Shown here one piece after another: positions 8,363 through 15,271 of a stretch of 33,253 nt of DNA (position 1 is its first letter; each line of letters opens with the position of its first letter). The stretch comes from Actinomycetes bacterium (GTDB taxonomy: Bacteria > Actinomycetota > Acidimicrobiia > Acidimicrobiales > RAAP-2). The notes beneath the pieces are model-generated. The model saw only the letters and a program-made list of their open reading frames with translations, did no database searches and was not told the DNA's origin. The DNA lies in the NCBI GenBank assembly GCA_021782915.1, contig JAJXUK010000026.1:1-33253 (forward strand), in the 5' to 3' direction. Position numbers and translations under genes: made by a program.

Positions 8363-9993
8363 AGTCGGAAGACCCCGTAGGTGCTCGAGCCCTCGATGGG
8401 CCGCGAGCGCACCACTGACAGACACAGGCCCAGCACCGTGCGCGTGTCGCGCGGATCGATGATGCCGTCGTCGCTCACCGCGCCGGTGGCCACCAGGGCG
8501 AGCGAGCCCTGCTCCTGGGTCTGCTCGACCGCCGCGACGATCGTGGCGTCCTCGTCCTCATCGAAGGCCGTGCCCTTGCGCGCGGCCTGGGCGCGGCGTA
8601 CCTGGCTCATGACCCCGGCGATCTGCTTGGGCCCCATCACGGCGATCTTGGCCGTCGGCCACAGGAAGGTGAAGCGGTTGCCGAATGCCCGCCCGGACAT
8701 GCCGTAGGTGCCGGCGCCGTAGGAGGCCCCGAGGATGACCGTCAGGTGCGGCACGCTCGAGTTGGTCACGGCGTTGAGCATCTGTGAGCCCTTCTTGATG
8801 ATCCCCTCGGCCTCGGCGTCGCGACCGACCATGTAGCCCGTGACGTTCTGCAGGAAGACCAGCGGCACGTCGACCTGATTGCACAGCTGGATGAACTGGG
8901 CGGCCTTCTCGGCGGCGCGCGGCTGGATCACGCCGTTGTTGCCGAGGATGCCCACCGGGTAGCCGTGGATCGACGCCCAGCCGCACACCATCGACTCGCC
9001 GTAGCGGGCCTTGAACTCCTCGAAGCGCGAGTCGTCCACCACGCGCGCGATCACGTCGCGCACGTCCACGGCCGAGCGCAGGTCGCGGCTGATGAGCCCG
9101 AGCAGCTCCTCGGGGTCGTGGCGCGGGGCCCGATCGGGCAGGCTCGGCGCGGGACCGGCCTTGCGCCAGTTGAGGTGGGCGACGACCTCGCGGCAGATGC
9201 GCAGCGCGTCCATCTCGTCCTCGGCGAAGTAGTCACCGAGCCCGGAGACCTCGGCGTGCAGGCGCGCCCCGCCGAGGGTCTCGTCGTCGCTCTCCTCGCC
9301 CGTGGCCATCTTGACCAGCGGTGGACCCGCGAGGAAGACCTTGGACTGGTCCTTGACGACGATGTTGTAGTCCGACAGGCCCGGCTGATAGGCCCCGCCG
9401 GCCGTGGAGGAGCCGAAGACGACGCACACGGTGGGCACACGCAGCTTGGACAGCTCGATGAGGTCGTAGAAGAAGCGCCCGCTCTCGGCGAAGTGCCCGG
9501 TGCCCATGCGCCCGCTGCCGCCGCCCACGCGCAGGTCGGCCCCGGCCGACTCGACGAAGCTCACGTAGGGGATGCGGTTGTCACGCGCGATCTCCAGGGC
9601 GCGCATCCACTTCTTGGCCGAGTAGGCGGTCAGGGCCCCACCCAGCACCGTCGGGTCGTTGCCCATGATCACGCACTCGGTGCCGGCGATGACCCCGATG
9701 CCCACGACCATGCCCCCGCCGATGGTGTAGTCCGAGCCGTAGCCGGCCAGGGGCGAGATCTCCAGGAACGCGCTGTCGGGATCCAGCACCGCGGCGATTC
9801 GCTCGCGGATCGGCATCTTGCCCCGACTGATCAGGCGGGCCGTGGCCTCCGGACCGCCGCCGGCCGCGGCCTGCTCCAGCAGCTCGTCGATGACGCCGAG
9901 CTGCTCGAGCATGTCGGCCCGGTTGCTCTGGAATCGCTCCGAGGAGGTGTCGACCCTTGAGACCAGGGGGGGCGCGAGGGCGGGCCGCTCCAT
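8359..9993 (-). CDS. Acyl-CoA carboxylase beta subunit (carboxyltransferase), MCC/GCC type
   Basis: This is the carboxyltransferase that moves CO2 from carboxybiotin to an acyl-CoA. The 544-residue protein has two crotonase-like halves; AGGAYQPGLSDYN and GPPLVKMATGE occur in the first, and FLQNVTGYMVGRDAEAEGI and AGTYGMSGRAFGNRF in the second. These stretches are characteristic of 3-methylcrotonyl-CoA and geranyl-CoA carboxylase beta subunits (LiuB/AtuC), more than of propionyl-CoA carboxylase. I start at ATG 9993 (MERPALAPP), not at the longer upstream frame, which would run into the divergent rpiB gene. It is the first gene of the operon and has a TAGTAT -10-like box 7 bases before the ATG. 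Confidence 0.92.
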   Translation of the reverse strand: MERPALAPPLVSRVDTSSERFQSNRADMLEQLGVIDELLEQAAAGGGPEATARLISRGKMPIRERIAAVLDPDSAFLEISPLAGYGSDYTIGGGMVVGIGVIAGTECVIMGNDPTVLGGALTAYSAKKWMRALEIARDNRIPYVSFVESAGADLRVGGGSGRMGTGHFAESGRFFYDLIELSKLRVPTVCVVFGSSTAGGAYQPGLSDYNIVVKDQSKVFLAGPPLVKMATGEESDDETLGGARLHAEVSGLGDYFAEDEMDALRICREVVAHLNWRKAGPAPSLPDRAPRHDPEELLGLISRDLRSAVDVRDVIARVVDDSRFEEFKARYGESMVCGWASIHGYPVGILGNNGVIQPRAAEKAAQFIQLCNQVDVPLVFLQNVTGYMVGRDAEAEGIIKKGSQMLNAVTNSSVPHLTVILGASYGAGTYGMSGRAFGNRFTFLWPTAKIAVMGPKQIAGVMSQVRRAQAARKGTAFDEDEDATIVAAVEQTQEQGSLALVATGAVSDDGIIDPRDTRTVLGLCLSVVRSRPIEGSSTYGVFRL

Positions 9994-10000
9994 CGAGCCG

Positions 10001-10006
10001 ATACTA
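10001..10006 (-). promoter_or_regulatory. Putative -10 element for the carboxylase operon (leaderless start)
   Basis: On the minus strand TAGTAT is followed by 7 bases and then the ATG at 9993. A TAnnnT box at this distance places transcription initiation at or next to the start codon, which is how actinobacterial leaderless mRNAs look. No Shine-Dalgarno is present upstream of this ATG. Confidence 0.5.
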
Positions 10007-10011
10007 CAGAA

Positions 10012-10043
10012 GGCCCCTCCTAGCCGAGGGGGCCGAAAGGCCC
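10012..10043. promoter_or_regulatory. Overlapping inverted repeats in the carboxylase operon/rpiB divergent region
   Basis: GGCCCCTC (10012-10019) can pair with GAGGGGGCC (10026-10034) with one bulged G. The right arm can instead pair, as GGGCC, with GGCCC (10039-10043) around a GAAA tetraloop (10035-10038). The structure lies between the two start codons, which are only 68 bases apart. It could be an operator covering both promoters or an RNA switch in a short leader. The pairing is seen directly; the function is not known. Confidence 0.4.
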
Positions 10044-10048
10044 GCGGG

Positions 10049-10054
10049 TATCGT
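10049..10054 (+). promoter_or_regulatory. Putative -10 element for rpiB
   Basis: TATCGT (TAnnnT type) is followed by 7 bases and then the rpiB ATG at 10062. The 7 bases include GGAGG, only 2 bases from the ATG, which is too close for a normal Shine-Dalgarno. A leaderless start is possible; otherwise the promoter lies further upstream. Confidence 0.35.
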
Positions 10055-10061
10055 GGAGGCC

Positions 10062-10517
10062 ATGCGAGTGGCCCTGGGATCCGACCACGCCGGCTACGAC
10101 TTGAAGAGCCTGCTGGGCACGACACTGGCCGAGTGGGGCCACGAGGTGATCGACCTGGGCACCGACTCGGCCGAGCGCTCCGTGGACTACCCGGACTTCG
10201 GCGCCGCCGTCGGGCGTGCGGTGGCCGACGGGAAGGCCGACCTCGGCGTGGCGGTGTGCGGCTCGGGCATCGGCGTGTCGATCGCGGCCAACAAGGTGCC
10301 CGGCGTGCGCGCGGCGCTGGTGCACGACGTGACCTCGGCGCACCTGGCGCGCGAGCACAACCACGCGAACGTCCTCTGTCTGGGCTCGCGCCTGACCGGC
10401 GCCCTGGTGGCCGTGGAAGCCCTGGGCGCCTGGCTCAACGCCGTGCCCTCGCCCGGGCGCCACGAGGCGCGCGTGGCCAAGCTCGGCGCGCTGGACGCCG
10501 CACCCAAGCAGAACTAG
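10062..10517 (+). CDS. rpiB: Ribose-5-phosphate isomerase B
   Basis: RpiB interconverts ribose 5-phosphate and ribulose 5-phosphate in the pentose phosphate pathway. The 151-residue protein starts MRVALGSDHAGYDLK and carries D8, H9, C66 in VCGSGIGVSI and H99 in AREHNHAN, at or within one position of the E. coli RpiB active-site numbering. The GTDSAERSVDYPDF segment is also typical. An in-frame extension upstream would overlap the divergent carboxylase gene, so ATG 10062 is preferred. It precedes glyA by 9 bases; co-transcription of the two is common in actinobacteria and Firmicutes. High confidence in family; an RpiB-like sugar isomerase of other specificity is less likely. Confidence 0.93.
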   Translation: MRVALGSDHAGYDLKSLLGTTLAEWGHEVIDLGTDSAERSVDYPDFGAAVGRAVADGKADLGVAVCGSGIGVSIAANKVPGVRAALVHDVTSAHLAREHNHANVLCLGSRLTGALVAVEALGAWLNAVPSPGRHEARVAKLGALDAAPKQN

Positions 10518-10526
10518 GAGAGCCCC

Positions 10527-11813
10527 GTGACCTCACCCTTTGACGCCTGGATCACCGAAGACGTCGAGGTGACGACGCTGCTGGCCGAGGAGTGGCGCCG
10601 CCAGACCTCGACGCTGCAGCTCATCGCCAGCGAGAACTTCGCCTCACCGGCCGTGCTGGCCGCGACGGGATCGATCCTGACCAACAAGTACGCCGAGGGA
10701 TATCCCGGACGGCGCTACTACGGCGGCAACCAGATCGTCGACCAGGTCGAGGACCTGGCCCGCCGGCGTCTCACCGCACTCTTCGGCGCCGATCACGCCA
10801 ACGTCCAGCCCCACAGCGGGGCCAACGCCAACGTCGCGGTGTACCAGGCGCTGCTCGAGCCCGGTGACACGATCCTGGCGATGCGCCTGGACCAGGGTGG
10901 TCACCTCACCCACGGCTCGCCGGCCTCGATGACCTCCAAGGCCTGGCACTTCGTGTCCTACGGCGTGACCCCACGCCACGACGACCCCGACGCGCCGGGC
11001 GAGCTGATCGACTTCGACAACGTGCGCGACCTGGCTCGCGAGCATCGCCCGAAGCTGATCGTGGCCGGCGCGACCGCCTACTCCCGGCTCATCGACCCGG
11101 TGGCCTTCCGCGAGATCGCCGACGAGGTGGGGGCCATGCTGATGTTCGACTCGGCCCACGTGGCCGGGCTCATCGCCGGCGGCGTGCATCCGAACCCGGT
11201 GCCCTACTCCGACGTGGTCACCTTCACGACCCACAAGACGCTGCGCGGTCCGCGCGGCGGGGCGATCCTGTGTCGCGAGGAGCACGCCAAGCGCATCGAC
11301 TCGGCCGTCTTTCCGGGCCAGCAGGGCGGCCCGCTCGAGCACGCCATCGCGGCCAAGGCCGTGGCCTTCCGTGAGGCGTCCCTGCCAAGCTTCGCCGACT
11401 ACGCGGCCCAGATCGTGGCCAACGCGGCCGCCTTCGGCCGGGCCCTGGCCGAGCAGGGGTTCCGCCTGGTCTCGGGCGGCACCGAGAACCACATGGTCCT
11501 GCTGGACCTGCGCAGCTTCGATGCCGAGCTCACGGGCAAGCAGGCCCAGGAGGTCCTGGACCGCGCGGGCATCACCACGAACCGCAACACGATCCCGGAC
11601 GATCCGCGCAGCGCGTTCGTGACCTCGGGGTTGCGCGTGGGCACGGCGGCCGAGACCACCGCCGGGCTGCGTGAGTCCGAGTTCGCCCAGGTGGCCGCGC
11701 TGATGGCGCGTGCTCTGCGCGAGCGCGCCGACGAGGGGAGCGTCGCCGCGGTGCGCGCGCAGGTGGGAGAGCTGTGCGCCCGCTTCAACCCCTACGCCAG
11801 CTTCACCGGCTGA
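10527..11813 (+). CDS. glyA: Serine hydroxymethyltransferase
   Basis: GlyA is the PLP enzyme that converts serine and tetrahydrofolate to glycine and 5,10-methylene-THF, the main source of one-carbon units. The 428-residue protein has LIASENF near residue 32, [15 protein letters not shown] at 53-67, the PLP-binding lysine K237 in [13 protein letters not shown], and the substrate-carboxylate arginine R370 in TSGLRVGT. The usual GTPA..TTRG stretch after this arginine reads GTAAETTAG, with A374 for the conserved Pro and A379 for the conserved Arg, a notable departure. AGGAG at 10516-10520, overlapping the rpiB stop, serves the GTG start at 10527. Confidence 0.95.
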   Translation: MTSPFDAWITEDVEVTTLLAEEWRRQTSTLQLIASENFASPAVLAATGSILTNKYAEGYPGRRYYGGNQIVDQVEDLARRRLTALFGADHANVQPHSGANANVAVYQALLEPGDTILAMRLDQGGHLTHGSPASMTSKAWHFVSYGVTPRHDDPDAPGELIDFDNVRDLAREHRPKLIVAGATAYSRLIDPVAFREIADEVGAMLMFDSAHVAGLIAGGVHPNPVPYSDVVTFTTHKTLRGPRGGAILCREEHAKRIDSAVFPGQQGGPLEHAIAAKAVAFREASLPSFADYAAQIVANAAAFGRALAEQGFRLVSGGTENHMVLLDLRSFDAELTGKQAQEVLDRAGITTNRNTIPDDPRSAFVTSGLRVGTAAETTAGLRESEFAQVAALMARALRERADEGSVAAVRAQVGELCARFNPYASFTG

Positions 11814-11816
11814 GCC

Positions 11817-12962
11817 GTGCACAATCTGGCCTCCTACGGCGTCGTGGCGCTCGTCGGGGCCCTCGTCACCATCATCGTGGACCGCCCGGCGCGCGCGATC
11901 TCGCTGCGCGTGGGCTACACCGCCCAGCCCGACGAGCGCAAGGTCCACCAGCGCGTCACCCCCTACGGCGGGGGAGCGGCCATGTTCGTGGGCCTGTGCG
12001 TGGCGCTCATCGTCGCGGTCGGGCTGTCACCGCTGCGCACCGCGATCACCTCGAGCCACGAGGTGATGGGGGTCCTGCTCGCGGCGGGCGTCATCTTCGT
12101 GGTCGGGGTGGTGGACGACTTTCGTGAGATGAGCGCGCCGGCCAAGGTGGCGGGCCAGTTCCTGGCGGCCTCGGTGCTCTACTTCTCGGGCTGCACGATG
12201 TACCAGCTCAAGCTGCCCTTCGCGGGCTTCATCGTGCTCGGCCCGTCGATCCTGCCGGTGATCACGGCGGTGTGGGTGTTCGCGCTCTCCAACGCCATCA
12301 ACCTCATCGACGGCCTCGACGGGCTGGCCGCGGGCATCGTGACCATCGCCTCGGCCACCCTGTGCGTCTACGGGCTGCGCCTCGAGGACCTGGGCCTGCT
12401 GCCGGTGAGCAACGTCGGGCCCCTGTTGGCCGCGGTGACCTGCGGCATCAGCCTGGGTTTTTTGCGCGACAACTTCCACCCGGCCAAGCTCTTCATGGGC
12501 GACGCCGGGGCCCTGATGCTGGGCCTGCTCATGAGCGCCTCGACCATGGTGATCGGCGGGCGCACCCCGCCGGCCAGCGGCGTGACCTTCTTCTTCTTCG
12601 CCCCCCTGCTGATCCCGGTCTTCATCCTGGGCGTGCCCCTGATCGACGCCATCTGGGCCTTCGTGCGCCGGACCCTGTCCGGACAGGGCTTTCACACTCC
12701 CGACAAGAACCACATTCACCACCGGCTCATGCGTCTGGGCCACGGACACCGGCGCACGGTGGTGATCCTGTGGCTGTGGACGGCGCTGCTGTGCGCCTTC
12801 GTGCTCTTTCCGCTCTTCGAGCCCGCCACCAACGTCTTCATCCCCTTCGGCGTGGCCTTCATGCTGATCGCGCTGGTCACCTGGTTCTCCCCGCTGGCCG
12901 CGCGCCTCGGGCGGGGCCCGCGCGAGCAGGACGTGGACTCCGAGCACGGGGTGAACGCGTGA
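11817..12962 (+). CDS. wecA: Undecaprenyl-phosphate GlcNAc-1-phosphate transferase, WecA/Rfe-like
   Basis: This polytopic membrane enzyme transfers a sugar-1-phosphate (GlcNAc-1-P in WecA) from UDP-sugar to a polyprenyl phosphate, starting cell-envelope polysaccharide synthesis. The 381-residue protein has about ten hydrophobic segments and the GT4 family motifs VVDDF, SNAINLIDGLDGL, FMGDAG and the C-terminal cytoplasmic HIHHRL loop. In Mycobacterium the orthologous gene (Rv1302) begins arabinogalactan linker synthesis and lies directly before the ATP synthase genes, as here. The GTG start at 11817 is 4 bases after the glyA stop; its TGA overlaps the next start as GTGA. The exact sugar is not proven. 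Confidence 0.88.
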   Translation: MHNLASYGVVALVGALVTIIVDRPARAISLRVGYTAQPDERKVHQRVTPYGGGAAMFVGLCVALIVAVGLSPLRTAITSSHEVMGVLLAAGVIFVVGVVDDFREMSAPAKVAGQFLAASVLYFSGCTMYQLKLPFAGFIVLGPSILPVITAVWVFALSNAINLIDGLDGLAAGIVTIASATLCVYGLRLEDLGLLPVSNVGPLLAAVTCGISLGFLRDNFHPAKLFMGDAGALMLGLLMSASTMVIGGRTPPASGVTFFFFAPLLIPVFILGVPLIDAIWAFVRRTLSGQGFHTPDKNHIHHRLMRLGHGHRRTVVILWLWTALLCAFVLFPLFEPATNVFIPFGVAFMLIALVTWFSPLAARLGRGPREQDVDSEHGVNA

Positions 12963-13219
12963 GCCTGCCGGGCCCCGAGGACCCGCACGACCAGGAGGAA
13001 CCAGACCGGTTCCACCAGCCCATCCGGGACCTGCCCGGGGTGGGCGCCTTCGCGACGCTGGGCATGACGATCGCCGTGTGCGAGGCGGGCGGGGTCGTGC
13101 TCGGGCTCTGGATCGACCACCGCTGGCACACCGCTCCGGGGGGGCTCATTTTCGGGGTAGTCTTGGGGACGGTCGTCGCCGTGCTGAGCGTAGTGAAGCA
13201 AGTCCGACGGTTCCTCTAA
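12959..13219 (+). CDS. AtpZ/AtpI-type F0F1-ATPase accessory membrane protein
   Basis: This small protein has 86 residues with two hydrophobic helices, roughly at 30-50 and 62-80. The linker GLWIDHRWHTAPGGLIFGVVLG is characteristic of the 'F0F1-ATPase gene 1' (AtpZ) family, whose members lie at the start of atp operons and have been implicated in Mg2+/Ca2+ transport or c-ring assembly. I start at GTG 12959, which overlaps the wecA stop (GTGA); the longer upstream frame lies within wecA. The first 20 residues are acidic and hydrophilic. It is followed by a second, different small membrane protein and then atpB. Confidence 0.75.
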   Translation: MSLPGPEDPHDQEEPDRFHQPIRDLPGVGAFATLGMTIAVCEAGGVVLGLWIDHRWHTAPGGLIFGVVLGTVVAVLSVVKQVRRFL

Positions 13220-13232
13220 GAAACCACCGCTT

Positions 13233-13640
13233 GTGCTCGAAAACCTCCCCGCCCAGACCCTGCCACGCCTGCTGCGTCGCACGACGCTCTCGGCCATCCT
13301 CGTGGGCTTCGTGGGCTTCATCGTCGCCGCCTTGCTCGCTCCGCCACTGGCCGCGCTCGGCGTCGCCCTGGGCGTCGCGCTGGCCATCGTGAACCTGCGC
13401 TTCCTCGACCGTCAGGCCGCCAAGGTCGAGCTGGCGGGCGAGCAGACCTCCAAGGCGGTGCGCCGCCAGCTGGGCAGCCGCACGACCCTGCGCCTCGTGG
13501 TCGTGACCATTCTCATCCTGGGCGTCGTCTTTCTGAACGCCCCGCTGGGAATCGGTATTGTGGCAGGGCTTGTGCTGTACCAGATCGTGTTCGTCGCCAA
13601 CGTCCTGCGGGTCGTGGCGGATAAGGGAGGAGTCGGGTGA
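13233..13640 (+). CDS. ATP synthase protein I-like membrane protein
   Basis: The protein has 135 residues with four hydrophobic stretches (about 20-36, 38-54, 87-102 and 105-125). It sits directly before atpB and overlaps its start by 4 bases (GTGA). Position, size and topology match the ATP-synt_I/UncI family (Rv1303 in M. tuberculosis), which assists c-ring assembly. Sequence similarity within this family is low, so the assignment leans on context. The GTG start at 13233 is 13 bases after the preceding stop with no clear ribosome binding site. Confidence 0.65.
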   Translation: MLENLPAQTLPRLLRRTTLSAILVGFVGFIVAALLAPPLAALGVALGVALAIVNLRFLDRQAAKVELAGEQTSKAVRRQLGSRTTLRLVVVTILILGVVFLNAPLGIGIVAGLVLYQIVFVANVLRVVADKGGVG

Positions 13641-14413
13641 GGACGCTGTACGCGGCCAAGGAGATTCACGTCGGTCTGCACCCCACCGTTCACCTCTTCG
13701 GCCTGACGATCGACACCGACATCGTGACCTCGACGGTGCTGGCCGCCGTCATCTTCCTGGGCCTGGCCTTTGCCATGCGACGTCGCTTGACCTCGGGCGT
13801 GCCGGGCAAGCTCCAGCTGATCTGGGAGCTGCTCTACGAGCAGGTCTCCGACCTGGCCGACTCGGCGGTGGGGCCCCAGGGACGGCGCTTCGTGCCCATC
13901 GGCATGACCCTCTTCCTCTTCATCCTGATTTCGAACTGGATCGGCTTTCTGCCCTCGGCCATGCACCCGGGCAGCTCGGGCGAGATCCTGCCCTCGCCCA
14001 CGGGTGACGTGAACCTGCCCCTGGCGATGGCCCTGCTGGTGATCGTCTGGGTGCACGTCGAGTCCCTGCGCGCCCGGGGCCTAAAGGGGTACCTGCGCCA
14101 CTACGCCCAGCCGTACGGGGCCCTCGCGCCGATCAACGTCATCGAAGAGATCACCAAGCCCATCACGCTCACCTTCCGTCTCTTCGGCAACATCTTCTCG
14201 GGCGGTCTGATGATCCTCGTGATGACCACCCTGCTACCGATCTACGTCGTGCCCTTCGGCGAGGTGATCTGGAAGCCCTTCGATCTGTTTATCGGCGCCA
14301 TTCAGGCGTTCATCTTCATGCTGCTGACGATCCTGTACTTCGGCATGGCGATGAGCAACGACCACGCCGAGGAGCACGAGACGCCCGAGCTCGCTGTGGC
14401 GACGGTCGCATAG
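13637..14413 (+). CDS. atpB: ATP synthase F0 subunit a
   Basis: Subunit a forms the two proton half-channels beside the c-ring. The protein has 258 residues and five to six transmembrane helices. The essential arginine is R181 in [15 protein letters not shown], and the N-terminal [12 protein letters not shown] segment is also typical. It includes the NWIGFLPS motif near residue 100. The GTG start at 13637 overlaps the upstream stop (GTGA). It begins the standard order atpB-E-F-H-A-G-D-C. Confidence 0.96.
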   Translation: MRTLYAAKEIHVGLHPTVHLFGLTIDTDIVTSTVLAAVIFLGLAFAMRRRLTSGVPGKLQLIWELLYEQVSDLADSAVGPQGRRFVPIGMTLFLFILISNWIGFLPSAMHPGSSGEILPSPTGDVNLPLAMALLVIVWVHVESLRARGLKGYLRHYAQPYGALAPINVIEEITKPITLTFRLFGNIFSGGLMILVMTTLLPIYVVPFGEVIWKPFDLFIGAIQAFIFMLLTILYFGMAMSNDHAEEHETPELAVATVA

Positions 14414-14422
14414 TTCCCAACC

Positions 14423-14430
14423 AGGAGGAG
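14423..14430 (+). promoter_or_regulatory. Strong Shine-Dalgarno of atpE
   Basis: AGGAGGAG lies 8 bases before the atpE ATG. It is the best ribosome binding site in the atp operon, whose other genes start by stop-start coupling or weak sites. This fits the need to make about ten or more c subunits per enzyme. Confidence 0.75.
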
Positions 14431-14438
14431 AGACAACA

Positions 14439-14705
14439 ATGGCAAATGCTTCGGACATCGGGTCGGCGGTTCGCATCGCCGGCGCGCTCGTCGGTGGCGG
14501 TCTGGCTCTGGGCGGTGGCGCCATCGGTGCGGCCCTCGGTGACGGTCTGGCGGGCAGCCAGACGATTGCGGCCATCGCTCGTCAGCCCGAGATCGAGAAC
14601 AAGGCGCGTCAGTACTTCTTCCTGACGGTGGGCCTGGTGGAGGCGATGTACTTCATCAACCTGCTGTTCATGGTCGTCTTCGTCTACGTCTTCAAGGCGC
14701 AGTAG
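14439..14705 (+). CDS. atpE: ATP synthase F0 subunit c
   Basis: This is the proteolipid that forms the rotating c-ring. It has 88 residues in a two-helix hairpin: a glycine-rich first helix ([16 protein letters not shown] at about 19-34), the polar loop ARQPE at 47-51 and a second helix with the ion-carrying carboxylate E68 in LVEAMYF. No Na+-type glutamine is seen in the first helix, so proton coupling is likely. The E68 region corresponds to E61 of M. tuberculosis. It is preceded by a strong Shine-Dalgarno and followed by a 7-bp hairpin before atpF. Confidence 0.96.
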   Translation: MANASDIGSAVRIAGALVGGGLALGGGAIGAALGDGLAGSQTIAAIARQPEIENKARQYFFLTVGLVEAMYFINLLFMVVFVYVFKAQ

Positions 14706-14711
14706 CGACGT

Positions 14712-14729
14712 CGCCCGCGCCTGCGGGCG
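14712..14729 (+). promoter_or_regulatory. Intercistronic hairpin between atpE and atpF
   Basis: CGCCCGC, a GCCT loop and GCGGGCG form a perfect 7-bp GC-only stem starting 7 bases after the atpE stop. There is no T-tract. In an operon where atpE product is needed in large excess, such a hairpin could protect the atpE 3' end or reduce read-through to downstream genes. The structure is directly visible; the role is inferred. Confidence 0.5.
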
Positions 14730-14750
14730 GCCCTGAGGGAAGGTCCTGAC

Positions 14751-15269
14751 ATGCTGGCTGAATCGGTGTTCCTGCTCCCCAACGGCACGTTCTTCGTGGA
14801 ACTGCTGGTGGTGGCGCTGATCCTGTTCCTGGTCACGAAGTACATCGTGCCGCCGCTGAACAAGGCGCTCGAGGCGCGCCAGGCGAAGATCCGCACCGCC
14901 CTCGAGGCGGCTGACTCCGCACGCGCGGACGCCGCGGCGACCGAGCAGGAGCGCCAGCGCGTGCTCGCCGAGGCGCGTGAGAACGCTCGCGAGATCGTCA
15001 CGGCCGCCCAGGCCACGGCCGACCAGGTGCGCGCCGAGGCCGCGGGTCGCGCCGAGGCCGAGTACGACCGGATCGTCGCGTCGGCCCAGACGGAGATCGC
15101 CGCGGCGCGCCAGCGCGCCGTGGACGAGGCGACGGCGCGCATCGGCGAGGTGGTGTTCGACCTCGTGACGACGATCGTGGGTCGTGAGGTCGACCAGAGC
15201 GCTCACCAGGCCCTGGTGAGCGAGGCCGTGGCGGCGCTGGGCGCCGAGGCGCGCGGGACGGCGAGCTGA
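14751..15269 (+). CDS. atpF: ATP synthase F0 subunit b
   Basis: Subunit b is the peripheral stalk that ties F1 to subunit a. The protein has 172 residues, with one N-terminal membrane helix (about 14-32, FFVELLVVALILFLVTKYI) followed by a long alanine-, arginine- and glutamate-rich coiled coil. It is a separate gene; in Mycobacterium the second b is fused to delta, which is not so here. The ATG at 14751 has a weak GGGAAGG upstream. It is separated from atpH by 2 bases. Confidence 0.94.
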   Translation: MLAESVFLLPNGTFFVELLVVALILFLVTKYIVPPLNKALEARQAKIRTALEAADSARADAAATEQERQRVLAEARENAREIVTAAQATADQVRAEAAGRAEAEYDRIVASAQTEIAAARQRAVDEATARIGEVVFDLVTTIVGREVDQSAHQALVSEAVAALGAEARGTAS

Positions 15270-15271
15270 TC

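Noticed and set aside
9957-10061. In-frame N-terminal extension of RpiB
   Set aside because: It would overlap the divergent carboxylase start and adds residues with no counterpart in RpiB, whose N terminus fits ATG 10062.
8359-10125. Longer carboxyltransferase start at 10125
   Set aside because: The first 44 residues are low-complexity and lie opposite rpiB; ATG 9993 has a -10-like box at the right place.
14414-14438. Riboswitch or leader peptide before atpE or glyA
   Set aside because: The gaps (25 and 9 bases) are too short for a known riboswitch and hold only ribosome binding sites.
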